Assembly (NCBI GenBank): GCA_002354005.1
Contig: DEKS01000147.1
Span: forward strand, 1,340 to 7,483
Direction of reading: 5' to 3'
DNA from: Bacteroidales bacterium UBA2716
GTDB lineage: Bacteria; Bacteroidota; Bacteroidia; Bacteroidales; UBA932
Length of the DNA: 6,144 bases
The notes below the pieces were generated by a model. That model saw only the letters and a list, made by a program, of their open reading frames with translations, did no database searches and had not been told where the DNA came from. The translations under genes and the position numbers were made by a program. Positions 1-6,144 of the stretch are shown here, in pieces (within the stretch, counting starts at the first letter, position 1; every line of letters starts with the position of its first letter).

Positions 1-3000
1 TTCATACGGGAAGGCACACCCAGCGGGTTCAGGACAATGTCCACCGGCGTACCATCCTCCAGGAACGGCATGTCTTCGCGGCGGACAATCTTGGCCACGA
101 TACCCTTGTTACCGTGACGGCCGGCCATCTTGTCACCCACGGTGATTTTACGCTTTTTGGCGATGTACACCTTGGCGATTTGCATGACGCCGTTCGGGAG
201 TTCGTCACCCACCTTGATCTTGTCCAGTTCGCGACGGGCGCGAGTTTCCGCTTCCTTGCTGGCGATGCAGTAACCGGAGATGAGCTCGCGCACCATCTGG
301 GAGGTCTTGGCATCGTTGCACCACTTGGCGGTGGAGATGTTCTGGTAGTCTGCATCGCGCAGGCCCTGCAGGGTGAATTCCTTGCCTTTAGGGAAGATTT
401 CCACACCGTAGAGGTCGCTCACGCCGGCGCTCTTCTTGCCGCTGACCAGGCTCCAGAGTTTCTCGATAAAGCCGGCACGGAGTTTCTCCGCGGCTTCTTC
501 GAATTCCTGCTGCTTGATCTCGATGCGGGTCTTTTGCTCGCTCTTGGCGCCACGCTTACCGGTTTCCTTGGAAACTTTGGCATACAGGGCGGTCTTGATA
601 ACGGTACCGCTCAGGGACGGATTGGCCTTGAGGGAGGCATCCTTCACATCACCGGCCTTGTCACCGAAGATGGCTTTAAGGAGTTTCTCTTCCGGAGAAG
701 GATCACTCTCGCCCTTGGGGGTGATTTTACCAATCATGATGTCACCGGGCTCAATGTGTGCGCCGATGCGAACGATACCGTCCTTGTCCAGGTCCTTGGT
801 GGCGTCCTCGCTCACGTTGGGGATATCGGAGGTGAGTTCCTCCATACCGCGCTTGGTCTCGCGGACCTCCGTGAGGTATTCGTCCACATGGATGGAAGTG
901 AGGACATCCCACTTCACCATCTCTTCACTGAGAACGATAGCGTCTTCGTAGTTGTACCCCTTCCAAGGCATGAAGGCAACCATGAGGTTGCGGCCCAGGG
1001 CGAGTTCGCCGTTCTGGGTGGCGTAACCTTCGGTGAGCACTTCCCCGCCCTTCACGTGGTCGCCCTTGCGGACGATGGGCTTGAGCAGGATGGTGGTACT
1101 CTGGTTGGTTCTGCGGTAGATGGGCAGTTTGTACACCGTCTCTTCCGGCTGGAAGCTGACGAATTTCTCGTCGTCCGTACGGTCGTACTTGACGTGAATC
1201 TCATTGGCATCCACATAGGTGACCGTGCCTTCACGCTCTGCGATAACCTGGGTACGGGAGTCGATGCAGACGCGTTCCTCCAGACCGGTACCCACAATGG
1301 GGCTTTCCGGGCTCAGGAGCGGAACGGCCTGACGCATCATGTTGGCACCCATCAGGGCGCGGTGGGCATCGTCGTGCTCCAGGAAAGGAATCAGGGAGGC
1401 GGCCACGGAAGCCATCTGGTTGGGGGCCACGTCCATGTAGTTCACTTCTTCCTTGGAAACCAGCGGGAAGTCGGCCTCCAGACGGCACTGGATGCGCTCG
1501 TCCTGCAGCATGCCGTCGTCCGACATGTTCACATTGGCCAGGGCTACGTGCTGGTTTTCTTCTTCCTCGGCGCTCATGTACTTCCAACCGGTATCGCTCA
1601 GGTCCACCTTACCTCCATGCACCTCACGGTAGGGAGTCTCGATGAATCCCAGCCCGTTGATGCGGGCATACACGCACAGGGAGCTGATAAGACCGATGTT
1701 CGGACCTTCCGGAGACTCAATCGGGCACAGGCGGCCGTAGTGCGTATAGTGCACGTCACGGACCTCGAAGCCGGCACGGTCACGGGAAAGACCGCCGGGG
1801 CCGAGAGCGGAGAGACGACGCTTGTGCGTAATTTCCGCCAGCGGGTTGGTCTGGTCCATGAACTGGGACAGCTGACTGGTGCCGAAGAAGGAGTTGATTA
1901 CGGAAGAGAGCGTCTTCGCGTTGATGAGGTCGATGGGGTTGAACTGTTCGCTGTCGCGGACGTTCATGCGTTCGCGGATGGTGCGGGCCATACGGCTCAG
2001 GCCCACCGAGAACTGGTTGGCCAGCTGCTCGCCCACGGTGCGGACGCGACGGTTGCTCAGGTGGTCGATATCGTCTACCGTAGCCCGGCTGTTGATGAGC
2101 TGGATCAGGTACTTGATAATCTCTACGATATCGGTGTTGGTGAGCACACGTACACCCGGATCGGTGTCCAGGTTCAGTTTCTTGTTCAGACGATAGCGGC
2201 CCACGCTGCCAAGGTCGTAGCGCTTCTCGGAGAAGAAGAGCTTGTCGATGACGTCACGGGCGGTCGTCTCATCCGGCGGTTCGGAATTGCGGAGCTGCTT
2301 GTAGATATAGTTCACAGCCTCGATTTCCGTGTTGGTCGGATCCTTCTGCAGGGTATTGTAGATGATGCTGTTTTCCGCAGAGACGGCCTCGTCCTTCTGG
2401 AGGAGGATGGTCTTCACTTCGGTGTCTGCAATCTTGGCGATGGTATCCTCGTTCAGGATTTCGCCGCGCTCTACGATGGCGAGGGTACGCTCGATGGGGA
2501 TCACCTCACCGGTGTCCTCGTCCTCGAAATCCTCAAACCAGGTCTTGAGCACGTTGGCGGCCAGCTTGCGGCCCTCGTTCTCCTTGAGGGTGGCCTCGTC
2601 GGAAGCCACTTCATCGGCCAGGCCGAAACGGTCCAGGATGTCCTTATCCGAGCTATAGCCGATAGCACGCAGAAGGGTGGTTACAGGCAGCTTCTTCTTA
2701 CGGTCGATGTAGGCGTACATCACGTTGTTGATGTCCGTGGCGAACTCAATCCAGGAGCCCTTGAACGGGATAATGCGGGCGCTGTAGAGCTTGGTGCCGT
2801 TGGCGTGCATGCTCTGGTCGAAGAATACGCCCGGGGAGCGGTGAAGCTGCGAAACGATAATTCTCTCGGAGCCGTTGATGATGAACGTACCGGCAGGGGT
2901 CATGTAGGGAATGTTGCCGAGGTATACGTCCTGCACGCGGGTGTCAAAGTCCTCGTGCTCCGGGTCCGTGCATGAAAGGCGGAGTTTTGCCTTCAGAGGA

Positions 3001-3281
3001 ACGTTGTAGGTGAGTCCTCTCTCAAGACACTCCTCGATCGAATACTGGGGCGGATCGATGAAATAATCGATGAAGGTGAGTTCATAGTTGTTCCGCGTAT
3101 CTTCGATCGGGAATATTTCCTGGAACACCTGATACAGCCCTTCGCTCTTGCGGCTGTCCGGTGTGGTCTCCAGCTGGAAGAAATCCTTGAAGGACTTCAG
3201 CTGAACCTCCAGAAGGTCAGGATATTCCAGAATTTTGGATGTTGCGAAATTAATTCGCGGTTTTCTAGTCTCAGTAGACAT
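1..3281 (-). CDS. rpoB: RNA polymerase subunit beta (RpoB), partial: N-terminal 1093 codons, C-terminus beyond left edge
   Basis: This is the beta subunit of DNA-dependent RNA polymerase, which forms one side of the active-site cleft and the rifampicin pocket. The start is the ATG at 3279-3281, opening MSTETRKPRINFA; an in-frame TAA lies four codons upstream, so no longer start exists. The frame I read is open to the window edge and ends at NPLGVPSRM, equivalent to about E. coli residue 1100. By comparison with a typical Bacteroidota beta of about 1270 residues (from memory), roughly 175 C-terminal residues are missing. Visible landmarks are the lobe motif RSPGVFF, rifampicin cluster I at residues 468-493 (SQLSQFMDQTNPLAEITHKRR), PIESPEGPNIGLI, FLEHDDAHRALMGANM, the acidic pair E779/D780 in NYEDAIVLS (E. 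coli E813/D814), and GDKMAGRHGNKG with K1051 matching E. coli K1065. Rifampicin contact positions D476, H486 and S491 are wild type. It lies downstream of rplL behind a terminator-like hairpin; rpoC would be expected next, outside the window. I saw no frameshift. Confidence 0.98.
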   Translation of the reverse strand, partial: MSTETRKPRINFATSKILEYPDLLEVQLKSFKDFFQLETTPDSRKSEGLYQVFQEIFPIEDTRNNYELTFIDYFIDPPQYSIEECLERGLTYNVPLKAKLRLSCTDPEHEDFDTRVQDVYLGNIPYMTPAGTFIINGSERIIVSQLHRSPGVFFDQSMHANGTKLYSARIIPFKGSWIEFATDINNVMYAYIDRKKKLPVTTLLRAIGYSSDKDILDRFGLADEVASDEATLKENEGRKLAANVLKTWFEDFEDEDTGEVIPIERTLAIVERGEILNEDTIAKIADTEVKTILLQKDEAVSAENSIIYNTLQKDPTNTEIEAVNYIYKQLRNSEPPDETTARDVIDKLFFSEKRYDLGSVGRYRLNKKLNLDTDPGVRVLTNTDIVEIIKYLIQLINSRATVDDIDHLSNRRVRTVGEQLANQFSVGLSRMARTIRERMNVRDSEQFNPIDLINAKTLSSVINSFFGTSQLSQFMDQTNPLAEITHKRRLSALGPGGLSRDRAGFEVRDVHYTHYGRLCPIESPEGPNIGLISSLCVYARINGLGFIETPYREVHGGKVDLSDTGWKYMSAEEEENQHVALANVNMSDDGMLQDERIQCRLEADFPLVSKEEVNYMDVAPNQMASVAASLIPFLEHDDAHRALMGANMMRQAVPLLSPESPIVGTGLEERVCIDSRTQVIAEREGTVTYVDANEIHVKYDRTDDEKFVSFQPEETVYKLPIYRRTNQSTTILLKPIVRKGDHVKGGEVLTEGYATQNGELALGRNLMVAFMPWKGYNYEDAIVLSEEMVKWDVLTSIHVDEYLTEVRETKRGMEELTSDIPNVSEDATKDLDKDGIVRIGAHIEPGDIMIGKITPKGESDPSPEEKLLKAIFGDKAGDVKDASLKANPSLSGTVIKTALYAKVSKETGKRGAKSEQKTRIEIKQQEFEEAAEKLRAGFIEKLWSLVSGKKSAGVSDLYGVEIFPKGKEFTLQGLRDADYQNISTAKWCNDAKTSQMVRELISGYCIASKEAETRARRELDKIKVGDELPNGVMQIAKVYIAKKRKITVGDKMAGRHGNKGIVAKIVRREDMPFLEDGTPVDIVLNPLGVPSRM

Positions 3282-3317
3282 GTTCTGCCTTCGTTAAGGG
3301 GAAAATTTTTAAGACGG

Positions 3318-3353
3318 AAAAAAGGTTTAGAGCCTACTTTGGGCTCTAAACCT
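3318..3353 (-). terminator. Rho-independent terminator / attenuator between rplL and rpoB
   Basis: Positions 3324-3334 and 3342-3352 form a perfect 11-bp inverted repeat (GGTTTAGAGCC and its complement) around a 7-nt loop. An extra A-U pair (3353/3323) makes 12 bp. In the direction of transcription the stem is followed directly by six U (3323 to 3318) and then CC. This is the canonical intrinsic-terminator layout on the minus strand. It lies 34 nt after the rplL stop and 36 nt before the rpoB start. In E. coli a partial attenuator in the same junction lowers rpoBC expression relative to the stalk proteins; I infer the same role here. Full termination would require a separate rpoB promoter, which I could not recognise in the gap. 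Confidence 0.88.
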
Positions 3354-3362
3354 GTGTTGTGC

Positions 3363-3378
3363 CTCCCATCTAGGGGAG
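3363..3378 (-). other. Small GC-rich hairpin just after rplL
   Basis: CTCCC at 3363-3367 is complementary to GGGAG at 3374-3378, with a 6-nt loop. It lies 9 nt after the rplL stop and 9 nt before the terminator stem in transcript order. It has no U-tract of its own. It could be a processing or 3'-end stability element, or it could be chance, since a 5-bp stem is short. Confidence 0.35.
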
Positions 3379-3387
3379 CGGGCGAAG

Positions 3388-3768
3388 TTACTTAACCTCA
3401 ACCTCGGCGCCGGCTTCCTCGAGGGCAGCCTTCAGGGCCTCAGCCTCTGCCTTGGAGACTTTCTCCTTCACGGCAACGGGGGCCTTGTCTACCAGCTCCT
3501 TGGCCTCTTTCAGACCAAGACCGGCATTCTCCTTAACAGCCTTGATGACCTGGAGCTTAGCCTGGCCAGCGCTGGTGAGAATCACATCGAATTCGGTCTG
3601 CTCGGCAGCAGCACCGGCGGCTTCGCCAGCGGCGGCGGGAGCGGCTACTGCAACAGCTGCAGCTGCGGGCTCAATACCATATTCTTCCTTCAGGATCTTA
3701 GCGAGTTCCTGGACATCTTTGACGGTGAGGTTTACGAGTTCCTCTGCGAGTTTTTTAACGTCTGCCAT
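3388..3768 (-). CDS. rplL: 50S ribosomal protein L7/L12 (bL12)
   Basis: This is the multicopy acidic stalk protein that recruits and stimulates translation GTPases (EF-Tu, EF-G, IF2, RF3). Its 126 residues are the usual family length. Residues 1-33 form the N-terminal dimerisation domain (MADVKKLAEELVNLTV...), which docks on L10. Residues 34-56 are an Ala-rich flexible hinge. Residues 58-126 form the C-terminal domain, with FDVILTSAG, the factor-binding segment KLQVIKAVKE and GLGLKEAKELVDKAP. The ATG at 3766-3768 gives the standard L12 N-terminus. It starts 24 nt after rplJ stops. The junction is very AT-rich and has no SD, so initiation probably depends on an unstructured leader. It is the last gene before the terminator-like hairpin. 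Confidence 0.99.
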   Translation of the reverse strand: MADVKKLAEELVNLTVKDVQELAKILKEEYGIEPAAAAVAVAAPAAAGEAAGAAAEQTEFDVILTSAGQAKLQVIKAVKENAGLGLKEAKELVDKAPVAVKEKVSKAEAEALKAALEEAGAEVEVK

Positions 3769-3792
3769 AATTGTAAAATATTAAATTGTTTA

Positions 3793-4326
3793 TTATTTGT
3801 TTGCTTTTTCTTCGAGGGTCTTGACGAGGCCGGCGATCTTCTGGCCACCACTGTTCTGGAGAGCGGAGATGACGTTCTGCATAGGAGACTGCAGCATACC
3901 GATGATTTGGCCGATGAGTTCCTCGCGGGACTTGATGTTGACAAGCTCTTCCAGTTTGTCGGCGCCGACGAAGGCGCATTCCTGTACGTAAGCGGCCTTG
4001 AGAGCGGGCTTTTCACTGCCGGCCTTGTTGTACTTCTTGATGAGCTTTGCAGGAACTGCAGGAGCCTCGGTGTACATGAGGGCGGTGTTGCCTTCCAGGG
4101 CGGGGACCAGGAGTTCCATCTCCGGATTCTGGGCGTCCTTGATGACCTTGTGCAGGAGGGTGTTCTTGACAACGGTGAGTTTGATACCTTCGTTGAAGCA
4201 GTCGCGGCGCAGAGCAGCGGTGTCACCGGCATTCAGACCGGCGATGTCAACGATGTAGAAGTTGGGATACTGGGCGATGTTGGCCTTGATGGCTGCAATA
4301 ACCTGCTCTTTCAATTCTTTCTTCAT
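3793..4326 (-). CDS. rplJ: 50S ribosomal protein L10 (uL10)
   Basis: This is the stalk base protein: its N-terminal globular domain binds 23S rRNA beside L11, and its C-terminal helix carries L12 dimers. It has 177 residues, against 165 in E. coli. Family features are YIVDIAGLNAGD (24-35), the conserved VVKNTLL (52-58), and a C-terminal helical tail from about residue 133 to the end. The tail is about 10 residues longer than in E. coli when aligned from the L-x-x-[LI]-x-[ST] segment that precedes it, and it contains Gly-Gly at 160-161. The ATG at 4324-4326 is preceded by a strong AGGAGG with 7-nt spacing, unlike every neighbouring gene. It begins 18 nt after rplA stops, so there is no room for the long structured L10 leader known from E. 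coli. Confidence 0.98.
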   Translation of the reverse strand: MKKELKEQVIAAIKANIAQYPNFYIVDIAGLNAGDTAALRRDCFNEGIKLTVVKNTLLHKVIKDAQNPEMELLVPALEGNTALMYTEAPAVPAKLIKKYNKAGSEKPALKAAYVQECAFVGADKLEELVNIKSREELIGQIIGMLQSPMQNVISALQNSGGQKIAGLVKTLEEKANK

Positions 4327-4333
4327 AACAATT

Positions 4334-4339
4334 CCTCCT
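4334..4339 (-). promoter_or_regulatory. Strong Shine-Dalgarno (AGGAGG) for rplJ
   Basis: In transcript order the junction reads TAGGAGGAATTGTTATG. AGGAGG is a 6-nt match to the anti-SD of bacterial 16S rRNA, with 7 nt between its last G and the A of the ATG, which is ideal spacing. It fixes the rplJ start. None of the other five starts in the window has anything comparable. In Bacteroidota SD-led initiation is generally rare, so this site stands out. Confidence 0.85.
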
Positions 4340-4344
4340 ACAGA

Positions 4345-5043
4345 TTATTCAGCGTTGAAACCTTTGACGTCCAGCTTGATGGCAGGGCTCATGGTGGTGC
4401 ACAGGGTGCATCCCTTGAAATAGGTGCCTTTCAGGGTCTGGGGTTTGAGCTTGAGGACGGCGCCAACGAAAGCGCGGGCATTGGCCTCGATTTGCTCGGC
4501 AGTGAAGGAAGCCTTGCCAATGGCGGCATGGATAATACCGGTCTTGTCCACCTTGAAGTCAATCTTACCACCCTTCACATCCTTTACGGCGTTGCCGATT
4601 TCCATGGTAACGGTGCCGGTCTTGGGGTTGGGCATGAGGCCGCGGGGACCCAGGATACGGCCAATCTGACCGACCTTGGCCATCACGGACGGGGTGCAGA
4701 TGATTACATCTACATCGGTCCAGCCTTCTTTGATTTTGGTGATGTATTCGTCCAGACCTACGTAGTCTGCGCCGGCTTCCTTGGCCTCGGCCTCTTTGTC
4801 AGGGGTGCAGAGGACCAGCACGCGGGTAACTTTACCGGTACCGGCAGGCAGCGTGACAACGCCACGGATCATCTGGTTGGCCTTACGGGGATCCACACCC
4901 AGGTTGGTGGTGATTTCCACGGAGGCGTCGAATTTGGTGTAGGTAATCTCCTTCAGAAGCGCGCATGCCTCAGAGACGGAGTAAACCTGCGTCTTGTCGT
5001 ACTTGGCAAGAACAGCTTTCTGGTTTTTGGTTAACTTACTCAT
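4345..5043 (-). CDS. rplA: 50S ribosomal protein L1 (uL1)
   Basis: This is the L1-stalk protein, which binds 23S rRNA helices 76-78 and helps release deacylated tRNA from the E site. In several bacteria it also represses its own operon. Its 232 residues compare with 234 in E. coli. Landmarks are IRGVVTLPAGTGK (59-71), the family signature GQIGRILGPRGLMPN (125-139), and TMSPAIKLD at 217-225, whose Thr-Met pair matches the conserved RNA-contacting residues of the family. The start is the ATG at 5041-5043. Another ATG seven bases upstream (5048-5050) is out of frame and gives no L1 sequence. There is no SD. It lies 14 nt after rplK and 18 nt before rplJ, so translational coupling along the operon is plausible. 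Confidence 0.99.
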   Translation of the reverse strand: MSKLTKNQKAVLAKYDKTQVYSVSEACALLKEITYTKFDASVEITTNLGVDPRKANQMIRGVVTLPAGTGKVTRVLVLCTPDKEAEAKEAGADYVGLDEYITKIKEGWTDVDVIICTPSVMAKVGQIGRILGPRGLMPNPKTGTVTMEIGNAVKDVKGGKIDFKVDKTGIIHAAIGKASFTAEQIEANARAFVGAVLKLKPQTLKGTYFKGCTLCTTMSPAIKLDVKGFNAE

Positions 5044-5057
5044 AATTCATGCGTGGT

Positions 5058-5501
5058 TTAGATGTTTTCGGGGAATTGACCTTCCACCTTGATACCCATG
5101 GAACGGGCAGTACCGGCGACCATGCTCATGGCGCTGCGCAGCGTGAAAGCATTGAGGTCCGGCATCTTGGACTGGGCAATCTCCTTTACCTGATCCCAGG
5201 TAACGGTTGCCACTTTCTTACGGTTGGGTTCACCGGAAGCCTTGCTAATCTTGGCAGCTTCCTTGAGCGATACGGCCACCGGGGGCTGTTTGACCTCAAA
5301 CGAGAAGGACTTGTCGGAGAACACGGTGATCACCACAGGGAGAACCTTACCGGCCTGGTCCTGGGTGCGGGCGTTGAACTGCTTGCAGAAGTCCATGATG
5401 TTGAGGCCCTTGGAACCGAGTGCCGGTCCTACCGGGGGCGCAGGATTCGCTGCTCCGCCTTTGATCTGGAGCTTAATGAATCCAGTTACTTCTTTTGCCA
5501 T
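5058..5501 (-). CDS. rplK: 50S ribosomal protein L11 (uL11)
   Basis: This protein forms the GTPase-associated centre with 23S rRNA nucleotides around 1070 and the L10-L12 stalk. It is also needed for stringent-response activation and is the thiopeptide target region. Its 147 residues compare with 142 in E. coli. The N-terminal domain has PAPPVGPALGSKGLNIMDFC from residue 20, with the prolines at 22, 23 and 26 that line the thiostrepton pocket in the family; all look unmutated. The C-terminal rRNA-binding domain has KMPDLNAFTLRSAMSMVAGT (112-131), followed by ARSMGIKVEG (132-141). The start is the ATG at 5499-5501, giving the standard MAKEVTGFIKLQI. It begins only 10 nt after nusG stops, with no SD and no space for an E. 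coli-style L1-binding leader. Confidence 0.99.
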   Translation of the reverse strand: MAKEVTGFIKLQIKGGAANPAPPVGPALGSKGLNIMDFCKQFNARTQDQAGKVLPVVITVFSDKSFSFEVKQPPVAVSLKEAAKISKASGEPNRKKVATVTWDQVKEIAQSKMPDLNAFTLRSAMSMVAGTARSMGIKVEGQFPENI

Positions 5502-5511
5502 AGTTTAATAC

Positions 5512-6072
5512 TTACTCTTTAGTTACTTGTGTAAAGCTGAGTTCCAGAAGAGTCTTTCTTCCAAAGATCACAACTACCACCTTCAATTTGCTTCTGTCCT
5601 GAAGGATTTCCTCTACGGTACCGTCGAAACCGCTGAAAGGACCGTCCGTAATGCGGACGCTCTCCCCTACGGTAAAGTTGACCTCAGTTTCTGCTGCGCT
5701 CACTGCGTTCTCGTCCTGGACGCCAAGGATGCGCTGGGCTTCCTCGTCGCGGATGGGAACGGGAATACGGTCTTGGCCGTTGCCGGTTTTCTCCGTAAGG
5801 AAGCCGGACATGCCGGGGATGCCGTTACGAATCACATACTCAAGGTCCGGATTCAGTTCTGCATGAATGAGCACATAGCCGGGGAAGAGCAGGCGCTCTA
5901 CCTCCTTACGTTTGCCATTCTTGGTGACAATCTCCTTCTTGACAGGCACAAGAACCTGATCCACAATTGCTTGTAGATCCGGGTGTCTTTCAATTTCCTT
6001 GACTAGGTATTCGGCGGCTTTCTTTTCCTTGGTTCCCGCGGTACGCAGAACGTACCATTTTTTGTCAGCCAT
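5512..6072 (-). CDS. nusG: Transcription termination/antitermination factor NusG
   Basis: This is the universal elongation factor: its N-terminal domain bridges the RNA polymerase clamp and lobe, and its KOW domain contacts Rho or ribosomal protein S10. Its 186 residues compare with 181 in E. coli. The NGN domain covers about residues 1-115, with WYVLRT (6-11), LFPGYVLI (62-69) and VIRNGIPGMSGFL (80-92). The KOW domain begins near 134, with VGESVRITDGPFSGFDGTV (135-153), and the protein ends FTQVTKE. Bacteroidota also carry NusG paralogues of the UpxY type in polysaccharide loci. Its place between secE and rplK, and its canonical motifs, identify this one as the housekeeping copy. The start is the ATG at 6070-6072, 15 nt after the secE stop, with no SD. 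Confidence 0.99.
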   Translation of the reverse strand: MADKKWYVLRTAGTKEKKAAEYLVKEIERHPDLQAIVDQVLVPVKKEIVTKNGKRKEVERLLFPGYVLIHAELNPDLEYVIRNGIPGMSGFLTEKTGNGQDRIPVPIRDEEAQRILGVQDENAVSAAETEVNFTVGESVRITDGPFSGFDGTVEEILQDRSKLKVVVVIFGRKTLLELSFTQVTKE

Positions 6073-6087
6073 AAAGGTATACTTCAG

Positions 6088-6144
6088 TTACAGTGCGTAA
6101 ATAAACTCCATCAGATGCTGGAAAGCATAGTCGATAACCCAAAC
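6088..6144 (-). CDS. secE: Preprotein translocase subunit SecE, partial: last 18 codons and stop
   Basis: Only the C-terminal end is present: VWVIDYAFQHLMEFIYAL followed by TAA at 6088-6090. The reading frame is open from the right edge. The residues fit the end of the SecE transmembrane helix (VWVIDYAF) and its short amphipathic tail. Position is the main evidence: secE directly precedes nusG in nearly all bacteria. SecE is the small subunit that clamps SecY in the inner-membrane SecYEG channel. The fragment is too short to identify by sequence alone. Confidence 0.85.
   Translation of the reverse strand, partial: VWVIDYAFQHLMEFIYAL

Noticed and set aside
114..2975. A 953-codon open frame on the plus strand opposite rpoB.
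   Set aside because: It is in exact codon register with rpoB, so its stops can only arise opposite TTA, CTA or TCA codons. It stays open because rpoB strongly prefers other Leu and Ser codons, and it closes opposite a TCA serine codon at 2973-2975. The translation resembles no protein I know.
3282..3317. Possible rpoB promoter in the A/T-rich leader just before rpoB.
   Set aside because: I saw no TAnnTTTG with a TTTG about 25 bases upstream on the minus strand. A-richness alone is not enough.
3335..3342. Plus-strand TACTTTGG, resembling the Bacteroidota -7 promoter element TAnnTTTG.
   Set aside because: The spacing is one base short, it lies in the terminator loop, and it would point away from rpoB with no gene to serve.
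3907..5034. A 375-codon plus-strand frame spanning the complement of rplJ and rplA.
   Set aside because: Same codon-register shadow effect; both genes below it are unmistakable ribosomal proteins, and the frame crosses their junction by chance.
5048..5050. Alternative upstream ATG for rplA.
   Set aside because: It is seven bases from the annotated start and out of frame; the in-frame ATG at 5041-5043 gives the normal L1 N-terminus.
1..6144. Mobile element, CRISPR array, phage gene or novel defence system.
   Set aside because: Every stretch is accounted for by conserved genes or short junctions; there are no direct repeats, transposase motifs or unexplained long gaps.

Overview
This window is a stretch of the universally conserved secE-nusG-rplKAJL-rpoB gene cluster. 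All of its genes are read on the minus strand, so transcription runs from high to low coordinates. In that order it contains the last 18 codons of secE (running off the right edge), nusG, rplK (L11), rplA (L1), rplJ (L10), rplL (L7/L12), and the first 1093 codons of rpoB (RNA polymerase beta), which runs off the left edge before its C-terminus.

The organism is most likely a member of the Bacteroidota, probably Bacteroidales; the genus cannot be fixed from this sequence. The beta-subunit N-terminus and several internal segments closely resemble Bacteroides-type RpoB as I remember it. Five of the six visible start codons also lack a convincing Shine-Dalgarno (SD) sequence, which is typical of that phylum. 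The coding sequence is moderately GC-rich with strong codon bias, while two gene junctions are AT-rich.

The layout is compact from secE to rplL: the junctions are 15, 10, 14, 18 and 24 nt. The only larger gap, 106 nt, lies between rplL and rpoB. It holds a near-textbook Rho-independent terminator (12-bp stem, then six U), preceded by a small GC-rich hairpin. This is the position where E. coli has its rplL-rpoB attenuator, so here too it probably makes ribosomal stalk proteins in excess over RNA polymerase.

The genes serve one growth-linked programme. SecE is part of the protein-export channel, NusG couples and tunes transcription elongation, L11/L10/L12 build the ribosomal GTPase-activating stalk, L1 forms the opposite (E-site) stalk, and RpoB is the catalytic beta subunit.

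I found no mobile element, CRISPR array, RNA gene, pseudogene or undescribed system. The points worth a second look are regulatory: the terminator, one isolated strong SD in front of rplJ, the lack of room for E. coli-style L1 and L10 leader operators, and an L10 with a long C-terminal helix that may carry three L12 dimers.
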